64,000 nt of DNA from Shimia sp040225985 (GTDB lineage Bacteria > Pseudomonadota > Alphaproteobacteria > Rhodobacterales > Rhodobacteraceae), in the NCBI RefSeq assembly GCF_040225985.1, contig NZ_JBBPEU010000002.1:434001-498000 (forward strand), written 5' to 3'. How positions within the stretch are numbered: the stretch's first letter is position 1; each line of letters starts with the position of its first letter. A program made the translations under genes and the position numbers. The notes under the pieces are model-generated. The model had not been told where the DNA came from. It saw nothing but the letters and a program-made list of their open reading frames with translations, and made no database searches. Positions 43,304-51,082 of this stretch are shown piece by piece.

Positions 43304-43744
43304 TTACAGGGCCTCGACGCCGACTTCTGCAAGTTCGGTCAGCGGAATGCCCAGCGCCTGCATGGCCCCCAGCGAAATTCGGGATCCGGCGGACCGTTCG
43401 CCCTCGATCGGGATCAGCGTCACCTCCTGACTGCGTCCACCATAGGTCAGGCGCCCGCGTGTCTTTGCCGGCACGAGGGGCGTTTTCAGCCAGAGACCCG
43501 TTTCGGATGGATTGCCAAGAGAGGCCACCGTCACCCCAAGGGCGCCTTTGGGCACCGAAACCGCGACGGGCGTCACCGCGTCACCCTCGGCGGGGCGTGC
43601 CACAGGACGGACCGTGCCTTCGGGCAAGGGCTTCGCACCCGTGGTATCAGGGGTCGCAGCGCCCGAGCCAAGCTTGGGCACTGCCCCACAGCCCGCGAGA
43701 CACAAGGCAAGGGACAGCCCAAAACATGCTTTCGAAATGCTCAT
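43304..43744 (-). CDS. predicted lipoprotein of unknown function
   Basis: A 146-residue protein with a lipoprotein signal (lipobox LAGC near residue 19), then a Pro/Ala/Gly-rich linker and a small beta-rich domain from about residue 60 to the end (VTVASLGNPSETGLWLKTPL, GRLTYGGRSQEVTLIP). I recall relatives in roseobacters mislabelled D-galactarate dehydratase; nothing here supports that enzyme. ATG 43744 follows GGGAG by 8 nt, and a TTG two codons upstream is less likely. It is divergent from moaA with only 49 bp between. Confidence 0.75.
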   Translation of the reverse strand: MSISKACFGLSLALCLAGCGAVPKLGSGAATPDTTGAKPLPEGTVRPVARPAEGDAVTPVAVSVPKGALGVTVASLGNPSETGLWLKTPLVPAKTRGRLTYGGRSQEVTLIPIEGERSAGSRISLGAMQALGIPLTELAEVGVEAL

Positions 43745-43793
43745 TTTCAAATCTCCCTTGCTCGCATGCCCTTCCGGGGCTACCTATACATTT

Positions 43794-44798
43794 ATGACTG
43801 CACCCTTGATCGACCCCTTCCAGCGCGCTGTCAATTACCTGCGCGTCTCGGTAACCGACCGTTGCGATTTCCGCTGTGTTTATTGCATGGCGGAAAACAT
43901 GACCTTTCTGCCCAAGAAAGAGCTTCTGACGCTCGAAGAACTGGATCGGCTCTGTTCCAAGTTCATCGATCTTGGTGTGCAAAAACTGCGCATCACCGGC
44001 GGGGAACCCTTGGTGCGCCGCGAGATCATGACCTTTTTCAACGCGATGAGCCGCCATCTTGAAAGCGGGCGACTCAGGGAACTGACACTCACCACCAATG
44101 GCTCGCAGCTTGAGAAATACGCCGATCAGCTTTACGCGGCGGGTGTGCGGCGTGTGAATATCTCGCTCGACACGATCGACGAAGCCAAGTTTGCCGAAAT
44201 CACCCGCTGGGGGCGTCTGCCGCAGGTGCTCAAGGGGATCGACGCGGCTCAGAAAGCGGGGCTTCGGGTCAAGATCAACGCGGTCGCGCTCAAAGGGTTC
44301 AACGAAGACGAGCTCATTCCGCTGACCCAGTGGTGCGCCAGCCGCGACATGGACCTGACCTGGATCGAGGTCATGCCGATGGGCGATCTGGGCAACGAAG
44401 ACCGTCTGGACCAGTATTGGGCGCTGAGTGATCTGCGCGCGCGGCTTGGCGAGCATTATACGCTGACCGATCTGGCCGAGCGGACAGGCGGCCCCGCGCG
44501 CTATGTGCGCCTCGAAGAGACGGGCCAGAAGATCGGCTTTATCACGCCGCTTACCCATAATTTCTGCGAAAGCTGCAACCGCGTGCGCCTGACCTGTACC
44601 GGCCAACTGTTCATGTGCCTTGGGCAAGAGGACATGGCCGATCTGCGCGCGCCGCTGCGCGCGTCCGAGGATGACGGGGCGCTGGAAGACGCAATCCGCG
44701 CCGCAATCCGCCTGAAACCCAAGGGCCATGATTTCGACTATTCCCGCCAGACTGTCGATGGCCAGATGAGCCGCCATATGAGCCACACCGGCGGCTGA
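43794..44798 (+). CDS. moaA: GTP 3',8-cyclase (molybdenum cofactor biosynthesis)
   Basis: A radical SAM enzyme that starts molybdenum cofactor synthesis from GTP. The N-terminal cluster motif CDFRCVYC has Cys 24, 28 and 31. The C-terminal cluster motif CESCNRVRLTCTGQLFMC has the other three cysteines, and the protein ends in the GG pair needed by MoaA. It is 334 residues long. ATG 43794 is chosen because it opens the conserved N-terminus; no strong ribosome site precedes it. waaA begins one base after the stop. Other moa genes are not in the window. Confidence 0.95.
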   Translation: MTAPLIDPFQRAVNYLRVSVTDRCDFRCVYCMAENMTFLPKKELLTLEELDRLCSKFIDLGVQKLRITGGEPLVRREIMTFFNAMSRHLESGRLRELTLTTNGSQLEKYADQLYAAGVRRVNISLDTIDEAKFAEITRWGRLPQVLKGIDAAQKAGLRVKINAVALKGFNEDELIPLTQWCASRDMDLTWIEVMPMGDLGNEDRLDQYWALSDLRARLGEHYTLTDLAERTGGPARYVRLEETGQKIGFITPLTHNFCESCNRVRLTCTGQLFMCLGQEDMADLRAPLRASEDDGALEDAIRAAIRLKPKGHDFDYSRQTVDGQMSRHMSHTGG

Positions 44799-44799
44799 G

Positions 44800-46077
44800 A
44801 TGGCGCCTGCCCCCCTAACGTGGACAATTCGCCTGTATCAGGCGCTCACAACCGTGGGCGCGCCCTTGGCCCTGCGCGCCGCGCGACGGCGGTTCGAGGC
44901 GACAGGCGGGCCGATGGCGCGCTTGCCGGAACGGGCGGGCCGCACGGCGCAGCCCCGTCCGGACGGCCCCCTGATCTGGGTGCATGCGGTCAGTGTTGGG
45001 GAATCCCTGTCGGTGATGGGGCTGATCGAAGATATGGTCCGCGCCGGACAATCGGTTCTGTTGACCACCACCACCGCGACAGCGGCGCAACTGGCCGCGA
45101 AACGCCTGCCTGAAGGTGCCTTGCATCAATTCGCACCCATCGATACGCCGCAGGCTACGGCACGATTTCTGGATCATTGGCGGCCGGATCTGGCGGTCTT
45201 TATCGAAAGCGAAATCTGGCCGAACCAGATCCTCGCCTGCGAAACGCGGGGCATTCCGCGTGTGCTATTGAATGCACGCCTGTCTGAAAAGTCTTTGAAG
45301 AACTGGGGCAAACGGGTACGCACGGCCATGGCGCTGTTTACACGCTTTGACCGGATCATGTGCCAGAGCGACACCACCCGCACAGCACTGATTCCACTGG
45401 GTGCCCCGCCCGCGCATTGCTCGACCACGGGGGATATGAAGGCCGCCGCCCCGCCGCTTGCGTTTGATGCGGCAGAGGCGGCGTTGTTCACAAAAAATCT
45501 GGGATCTCGCCCGCTCTGGGTCATGTCATCGACCCACCCCGGCGAAGAAGAGGTCGCCAGCATGGCGCATGGGATCATCACCGCCCAGCACCCTGACGCT
45601 CTGATGATCCTCGTACCACGCCATCCTGAACGCGGTAACGAAGTGGAAACCTTATTGCAGGGTCAAGGCTGGTCAGTCGCGCGGCGCAGCCAAGGTACCC
45701 CGATCACACCCGCGACCCAGATCTACCTCGCGGACACTCTGGGCGAACTGGGCCTCTGGTATCATCTCGCGCCAATGGCCTGCGTGGCCGGGTCGTTCAC
45801 ACCCGTTGGCGGCCACAACCCTTACGAGCCCGCCCATTTCGGCTGTGCCGTGCTGCATGGGCCGCTTTATGCCAATTTTGCCATGGCCTATGGCGCGATG
45901 GCCGCGCGGCACGCTGCGATCGAGGTCGAGGATGCCACCGCCCTGGGCCTGACGGTGGCGGGTCTGTTCGACAGCGCGCGACTGCCGGTCTTGCAGGAAA
46001 AAGCCAGACGCTTTGTCGAAGCCGCCACCGATATCCGGGCGGGCATTCTGGACACGCTGCTTTCCCTCAAAAACTGA
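44800..46077 (+). CDS. waaA: 3-deoxy-D-manno-octulosonic acid transferase
   Basis: Transfers Kdo to lipid A precursor at the inner membrane. It is a 425-residue GT30 glycosyltransferase with an N-terminal hydrophobic anchor, RLPERAGR and WVHAVSVGESLSVM (with the conserved Glu base), ESEIWPNQI near residue 138, and the sugar-nucleotide site GSFTPVGGHNPYEPAHFG near residue 335. All fit WaaA. It starts one base after moaA, so the two are co-transcribed although unrelated in function. It ends at repeat copy D. Confidence 0.95.
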   Translation: MAPAPLTWTIRLYQALTTVGAPLALRAARRRFEATGGPMARLPERAGRTAQPRPDGPLIWVHAVSVGESLSVMGLIEDMVRAGQSVLLTTTTATAAQLAAKRLPEGALHQFAPIDTPQATARFLDHWRPDLAVFIESEIWPNQILACETRGIPRVLLNARLSEKSLKNWGKRVRTAMALFTRFDRIMCQSDTTRTALIPLGAPPAHCSTTGDMKAAAPPLAFDAAEAALFTKNLGSRPLWVMSSTHPGEEEVASMAHGIITAQHPDALMILVPRHPERGNEVETLLQGQGWSVARRSQGTPITPATQIYLADTLGELGLWYHLAPMACVAGSFTPVGGHNPYEPAHFGCAVLHGPLYANFAMAYGAMAARHAAIEVEDATALGLTVAGLFDSARLPVLQEKARRFVEAATDIRAGILDTLLSLKN

Positions 46078-46099
46078 CTGGGGCACAGCCGCACCCCGG

Positions 46100-46167
46100 T
46101 CTTTTTCTTGGGTCAAATACCTCGGGGTGAATTGGCCCGCCAGGGCCAAGAGGGGCAGCGCCCCTCC
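46100..46167 (+). repeat. intergenic repeat family, copy D
   Basis: Shares a 34-nt identical block with copy B, then hairpin 1 (TTGGCCC-GCCA-GGGCCAA) and hairpin 2 (GGGGC-AGC-GCCCC). Hairpin 1 differs from B in both arms while keeping pairing. It lies between the convergent waaA and M20 hydrolase genes. Confidence 0.8.
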
Positions 46168-46180
46168 TCCCACCCTCGGG

Positions 46181-47344
46181 TCACGCCGCAGGCATGCGCT
46201 GTTCAACGATCTCGGCCCACCAGCTGCATCCGGCGGGAATGGCCTCATCGTTAAAGTTATATTCGGGATGGTGCACCATCGCCGTATCGCCATTTCCGAC
46301 AAGGATATAGGCGCCGGGGCGCTCTTCCAGCATGAAGGCGAAATCCTCGCCGCCCATGACCAGCGGAGCATCGTCACAGGTGCCGCTAACCGAGCGTGCC
46401 ACATCCGCGGCAAAGGCGGTCTGCTCCTCGGAATTCACCATCACAGGATAACCGCGGTGATAGTCTACGTTTACGCTGCCGCCATAGGTCGCCGCCACAC
46501 CAGCGCAGATTTCCTTGATGCGTGTCTCGGCAAGGTCACGCATTTCGGCGCTCATGGTACGCACGGTGCCTTTCAGCGCGACGGTCTGCGGGATCACGTT
46601 GAAGGCGTGCGACGAGGTCTCGAAGGACGTGACAGACACCACGACCTGGTCCACCGGGTCGGCATTGCGGCTGGCAATGGTCTGTAGGGCCAGAACCGCC
46701 TGCGCCGTCATAACGGTGGTGTCGATGGTTTCCTGCGGCTTGGCGGCGTGGCCGCCCTTGCCCTCGAACGTGATGTCGAAGGTGTCGGTCGCGGCAAAGA
46801 ATGCGCCCGGACGGATCGCGAAAGACCCCACCGGTTTGCCCGGCCAGTTGTGCATGCCGTAAACCTCCTGGATGTTCCAGCGGTCCATCATGCCGTCATC
46901 GCACATTTCCTTGCCGCCGCCGCCGCCTTCTTCGGCAGGCTGGAAGATCACCACGACCGTGCCGTCGAAATTGCGGGTTTCGGCAAGGTATTTCGCAGCA
47001 CCCAGCAACATGGCGGTGTGCCCGTCATGGCCGCAGGCATGCATCGCGCCCGGCGTCTTCGAGGCATAATCCAGCCCTGTCGCCTCGAGAATCGGCAGCG
47101 CATCCATGTCGGCGCGCAGACCGATCACTTTGCCGCTTGTATCGCTCTTGCCCTTGATGACACCAACAACACCGGTGCGTCCAATGCCGGTCACGACCTC
47201 GTCACAGCCGAATGCCTGCAGCTTTTCCGCCACCAGCGCCGAGGTCCGGTGGGTTTCAAATAGAATTTCGGGGTTTTCGTGAATGTCACGGCGCCATTCG
47301 GTGATTTCTGCCTGCAATTCTGCAAAGCGGTTCTTGACGGGCAT
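46181..47344 (-). CDS. M20-family amidohydrolase, paralogue 1 (hippurate hydrolase-like)
   Basis: A cytosolic metal-dependent amidase of the M20D group, which remove acyl groups from N-acylated amino acids or cleave small peptides. In 387 residues it shows GLRADMDALPI, the metal motif MHACGHDGHTAMLLGAA near residue 100, FQPAEEGGGGGKEM with the catalytic Glu, and a late GGEDFAFMLEERPGAY. The start has AAGGAG nearby. It is the last gene of the leftward unit after the ATPase, ArgE-like and oxidoreductase genes, and is about 60-65% identical to the next gene by eye. The substrate is unknown. Confidence 0.9.
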   Translation of the reverse strand: MPVKNRFAELQAEITEWRRDIHENPEILFETHRTSALVAEKLQAFGCDEVVTGIGRTGVVGVIKGKSDTSGKVIGLRADMDALPILEATGLDYASKTPGAMHACGHDGHTAMLLGAAKYLAETRNFDGTVVVIFQPAEEGGGGGKEMCDDGMMDRWNIQEVYGMHNWPGKPVGSFAIRPGAFFAATDTFDITFEGKGGHAAKPQETIDTTVMTAQAVLALQTIASRNADPVDQVVVSVTSFETSSHAFNVIPQTVALKGTVRTMSAEMRDLAETRIKEICAGVAATYGGSVNVDYHRGYPVMVNSEEQTAFAADVARSVSGTCDDAPLVMGGEDFAFMLEERPGAYILVGNGDTAMVHHPEYNFNDEAIPAGCSWWAEIVEQRMPAA

Positions 47345-47371
47345 GGGGTTCGCTCCTTCTCTGGTTGGGGG

Positions 47372-48544
47372 TCAGTCCAGCGGCATCCGCCGCTCGACCA
47401 GTTCCGCGAACCAGCTACACCCGGCCGGAATCGCGTTATCGTCAAACTGATAGGCGGGATGGTGACACATCTCGGTGTCACCATTCCCAAGGAAGATATA
47501 GGCACCGGGACGCTCTTCAAGCATGAAAGAAAAGTCCTCGGCGGGCATGATCGGGTCGGTGTCGTCGATCACCTTGTCGGTGCCGGCCACGGCCCGCGCG
47601 GCGTCGGCGGCGTACCCTGTGTGATCTTCGGAATTGACTGTTACAGGATAGCCTTCTTCCCATGTAACCTCGGCGCGGGCTCCAAAGGCCAGCGCGGTGT
47701 GTTCTGCAATCGCACGAATGCGCTCTTCCGCGACAGCACGGTAATCCGGGTCAAGCACACGGACCGTACCGCGCATCCGCACCGTGTGGGCAATGACATT
47801 CGAGGCGTTGCTGTCGGTTTCGAACGTGCCCACGGTCACGACAACCCGTTTCACCGGATTCACGGTGCGCGACACGATGCTTTGCAAGGAGACCACGATC
47901 TGAGCGGCAACAAGGGTTGTATCAACCGCCTCGTGCGGGGCCGCGGCATGGCCCCCGCGCCCGGTCACGACGATTTCGAACTCGTCCGCCGACGCCATGA
48001 GAGGCCCGGGGCGAATGGCGAATTCCCCCACCGGCAGGCCGGGCGTGTTATGCAGGCCATAAACCTCCTGAATGCCCCAACGGTCCATCATCCCGTCGCG
48101 GCACATTTCGCGACCACCTCCGCCGCCTTCTTCGGCAGGCTGGAAGATCAACACGACCGTGCCATCGAAATTGCGGGTTTCGGCAAGGTATTTCGCCGCC
48201 CCAAGCAGCATCGACGTGTGCCCGTCATGGCCGCAGGCATGCATCTTGCCCGGCACGGTCGAGGCATAGTCCAGACCGGTCGCCTCGGTGATCGGCAGGG
48301 CATCCATATCGGCGCGCAAGCCGATGACGCGGCCCGAGCGGTTGCTGCGCCCCTTGATGACCGCCACGACCCCCGTGCGCCCGATGCCCGGCGTGATCTC
48401 GTCCACGCCAAATTCCGCAAGGCGTTCCTGCACGAAAGCCGCTGTCTGTTCGACGTCGAACATCAGTTCGGGGTTGGCGTGCAAATGGCGGCGCCAGCCG
48501 GTGATTTCGGCGTGCATTTCGGCAAAGCTGTTCTTGATCGGCAT
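47372..48544 (-). CDS. M20-family amidohydrolase, paralogue 2
   Basis: A 390-residue M20D amidohydrolase, a tandem copy of the gene at 46181-47344. All motifs are kept (ADMDALPITE, MHACGHDGHTSML, QPAEEGGGGGREM), and the late motif reads AEDFSFMLEERPGAY where the paralogue has GGEDF. GAGGAGTAGGGG stands just upstream of ATG 48544. Differences in the lid region (residues about 180-290) suggest different acyl or amino-acid preference. It lies 27 bp before paralogue 1 and 24 bp after the oxidoreductase. Confidence 0.9.
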   Translation of the reverse strand: MPIKNSFAEMHAEITGWRRHLHANPELMFDVEQTAAFVQERLAEFGVDEITPGIGRTGVVAVIKGRSNRSGRVIGLRADMDALPITEATGLDYASTVPGKMHACGHDGHTSMLLGAAKYLAETRNFDGTVVLIFQPAEEGGGGGREMCRDGMMDRWGIQEVYGLHNTPGLPVGEFAIRPGPLMASADEFEIVVTGRGGHAAAPHEAVDTTLVAAQIVVSLQSIVSRTVNPVKRVVVTVGTFETDSNASNVIAHTVRMRGTVRVLDPDYRAVAEERIRAIAEHTALAFGARAEVTWEEGYPVTVNSEDHTGYAADAARAVAGTDKVIDDTDPIMPAEDFSFMLEERPGAYIFLGNGDTEMCHHPAYQFDDNAIPAGCSWFAELVERRMPLD

Positions 48545-48568
48545 GTCTTTCCCCTACTCCTCGCGTTT

Positions 48569-49912
48569 CTATAGATCCGGTCCCATGACCAGTTTGGACC
48601 CGTCCGTAAATCGCGACAGGCGGAAACGCGACAGGTCGTGCCCGATCTCGCCCCCTGTCACCATATCGGCCATGATCCGCCCGAAGGCAGGGCCAATACC
48701 GAACCCGTGCCCACACATGCCAGTGCAAATCGACAGGCCCGCAAGCGGGGCGCGGTCCACGACCGGCACCACGTCGGGCATCGCGTCTATCATACCGGCC
48801 CATGCGGCGGCCACTTCGACCCGGCCAAGGGCCGGAAACAGCGCCTCAAAGGCGGCGCGGATCTGGTCGACCTTGCGCCGGTTCGGCGCGGGGTCCAGCA
48901 TCGGCATCCGGTCAAACGGGGTCACGTCCCCCCCCTGCCAGCGACGGCGCGTGCCCCATGCATCCGGATAACCTTTGGGCGCGAAAGGTTTGTAATTACG
49001 CGAAAAAGGCTGACTGACGAGTTGCGGCAGATAGGTCATGAAATGCCGAAAACTGTCGGGGCCGATGAAGGTCTCGTGAAACCCGGAGGCGGCCAGCGTG
49101 TACCCACCATCCTGTCTGCGGCGAAAGGCAAGGTCCGATCCGGTCGCGCCCCCCTGATGGATGTCGGGCAAGGCGTTGGTTGCGACCACAGTGGCGCGCA
49201 CCGACAGCTGGGGGATCGAGACGCCTTCGTTGCGCAAGAACAGAGAGGACCATGCGCCCCCCGCGACGATAACCTCGGATGTACGGATCACGCCCCTGGC
49301 CGTGACAACCCCGCTGACCTTGCCGCCGCTGCGGTCGAGCACACGGGCGGCGCAGTCTTCCACGATTACGCCCCCAAGGGCGACCACCGCCCGTGCCAGA
49401 GCAGGCACCGTGACCCACGGTTCGGCGCGCATGTCCGACGGCGTGTGCAGCGCGGCGCGGTACTGGCGCGAAATGCCGGGAAACTTGTCGGCTACCTCTT
49501 GCGCGGACAGGATCACGCTGTCCACCCCATGCGGGCGCGCCTCGGCCAACCAGTCTTCATAGCGTTGGGTGTCGCTTTCAGTCTCGGCGAAATAGGTCAG
49601 GCCGCAGCGTTGCAGCCCGATATCCCGGTCGAGCGCAGGGGCGATCTCCTGCCAGAGGCGGTTCGCCTCGATCATGATCGGCAGCTCATCCAGATCGCGC
49701 CCCATCTGGCGGATCCAGCCCCAGTTGCGCGAAGACTGTTCGCCCGCGATACGCCCCTTTTCCAGCACAACCGGCCGAAGCCCTTTCTTGGCAAGGAAAT
49801 AGGCCGCAAACACCCCGATCACGCCCCCGCCGATGATCACCACGTCCGCGCTGTCGGGCAGTGGCCCCGCGTGTTCGGGCCTGTTGGCCATGGTGATCGG
49901 AAAGGCCGTCAT
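48569..49912 (-). CDS. FAD-dependent oxidoreductase (D-amino-acid oxidase/dehydrogenase-like)
   Basis: A 447-residue flavoprotein of the DAO family. The N-terminal dinucleotide fold is VVIIGGGVIGVFAAYFLAKKG followed by VLEKGRIAGEQSSRNWGWIRQMGRD, and the C-terminal flavin region is GLSICTGMCGHGFGIGPAFGRIMAD. Such enzymes oxidise secondary or primary amines of amino acids. Placed 5 bp behind an ArgE-like deacylase and before two amidohydrolases, it probably oxidises the amino acid released by them. The exact substrate is unknown. GGATAGGA precedes its ATG. Confidence 0.87.
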   Translation of the reverse strand: MTAFPITMANRPEHAGPLPDSADVVIIGGGVIGVFAAYFLAKKGLRPVVLEKGRIAGEQSSRNWGWIRQMGRDLDELPIMIEANRLWQEIAPALDRDIGLQRCGLTYFAETESDTQRYEDWLAEARPHGVDSVILSAQEVADKFPGISRQYRAALHTPSDMRAEPWVTVPALARAVVALGGVIVEDCAARVLDRSGGKVSGVVTARGVIRTSEVIVAGGAWSSLFLRNEGVSIPQLSVRATVVATNALPDIHQGGATGSDLAFRRRQDGGYTLAASGFHETFIGPDSFRHFMTYLPQLVSQPFSRNYKPFAPKGYPDAWGTRRRWQGGDVTPFDRMPMLDPAPNRRKVDQIRAAFEALFPALGRVEVAAAWAGMIDAMPDVVPVVDRAPLAGLSICTGMCGHGFGIGPAFGRIMADMVTGGEIGHDLSRFRLSRFTDGSKLVMGPDL

Positions 49913-49917
49913 TTGTC

Positions 49918-51081
49918 CTATCCCTGCAACATGGTCAGCAATCGGTCCATGAACGACTTGCCCGCAGCGAATTGCTGAACCGTAAGGTATTCGTTGGGTT
50001 GGTGGGCCTGCGCGATGTCCCCTGGGCCACAGATCACGGCGGAATATCCTGCCTCCTGAAACTGGCCACCTTCGGTGCCGTAGGACACGACATGGCTGCC
50101 ATTGTCACCCGTCAGGCGCCGCACAATCGATTCTGCTTCGCCGTTTTCCTCGGGGACCAGTCCGGGCAATTGGAACCGTTGTTCCAGCGCAATCCTGGTT
50201 TCCGGCACCACGGCCTGCATCTCGGCCTCGACCTCGGCCACCTTGGTCAGGAAGCGCGCGCGCCAGTCCTCGGGATCGTCACCGGGCACGACCCGGAAAT
50301 CCACCCCGAACCAGCAATCCTTGGCGGTGATGTTATGGGCCGTGCCGCCCTTGATTGTGCCGACATGCACCGTGGTGAAAGGCGGATCGAACTTGGCCGC
50401 CACTTCGCCCGGTGTCTTGGCCATGCTTTCAGCGTTCATCTGGTTGACCCAGTCGATGATCTTGGCGCCGTATAGAATGGCGTTCACGCCCGTGTGCAGG
50501 ATCGAGGAATGCACCTCGAAACCCTGCACGTGCAGGTGATATCCAAAGCCGCCCTTATGGCCGCTGACCGCCTGCATCATCGAGGGTTCGCCGACGATCA
50601 CGGCCGACGCCTTGGGCAGAACAGGCTGCATCGCCCGGATCATGGGTGGCGCGCCAAGACAGCCGATTTCCTCGTCATAGCTCAGCGCGAGTTGCAGCGG
50701 GCGTTTCAGGTCGCTGTACTGTCCCTGAACCAGAGCCCAAATCGCCAGCGCGTCGAATCCTTTCATGTCACAGGTGCCGCGCCCGTAGAGTTTGCCATCC
50801 TTTTCAACCACTTCGAAAGGATCGCTACCCCAGGGCTGTCCGTCGACAGGCACCACATCGGTGTGCCCAGACAGAACCACTCCGCCCTCTTCCCACGGTC
50901 CGACATGGGCAAACAGAGCTGCCTTGTCGTTGGTTTCGTCATAATGCCGGTGCGCGGTGATGCCGTGCTCGTTCAAATAGGACTCGACCCAGTCGATCAG
51001 AGGCAGGTTGCTGTCCCGGCTGACCGTCGGAAAGGACACCAGTTTGTCGAGGATCGCCCTCGGGCTCAGTTTTTCGGGCAT
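49918..51081 (-). CDS. argE: acetylornithine deacetylase-like M20 peptidase
   Basis: A 387-residue M20A metallo-deacylase. It has the metal motif VLSGHTDVVPVDGQPWGSDPF near residue 70, the second ligand and base in RGTCDMKGFDA and YDEEIGCLGAP, and a late HQPNEYLTV. It resembles ArgE, but in this setting between a peptide ABC transporter and an amino-acid oxidoreductase it more likely deacylates an imported N-acyl amino acid than serves arginine synthesis. ATG 51081 lies 1 bp from the ATPase stop; a 27-residue upstream extension lies inside the ATPase gene and is rejected. Confidence 0.85.
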   Translation of the reverse strand: MPEKLSPRAILDKLVSFPTVSRDSNLPLIDWVESYLNEHGITAHRHYDETNDKAALFAHVGPWEEGGVVLSGHTDVVPVDGQPWGSDPFEVVEKDGKLYGRGTCDMKGFDALAIWALVQGQYSDLKRPLQLALSYDEEIGCLGAPPMIRAMQPVLPKASAVIVGEPSMMQAVSGHKGGFGYHLHVQGFEVHSSILHTGVNAILYGAKIIDWVNQMNAESMAKTPGEVAAKFDPPFTTVHVGTIKGGTAHNITAKDCWFGVDFRVVPGDDPEDWRARFLTKVAEVEAEMQAVVPETRIALEQRFQLPGLVPEENGEAESIVRRLTGDNGSHVVSYGTEGGQFQEAGYSAVICGPGDIAQAHQPNEYLTVQQFAAGKSFMDRLLTMLQG

Positions 51082-51082
51082 G

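Noticed and set aside
43304..43744. Naming the lipoprotein D-galactarate dehydratase
   Set aside because: It is a 146-residue lipid-anchored protein with none of the length or motifs of that enzyme; the label appears to be a carried-over database error.
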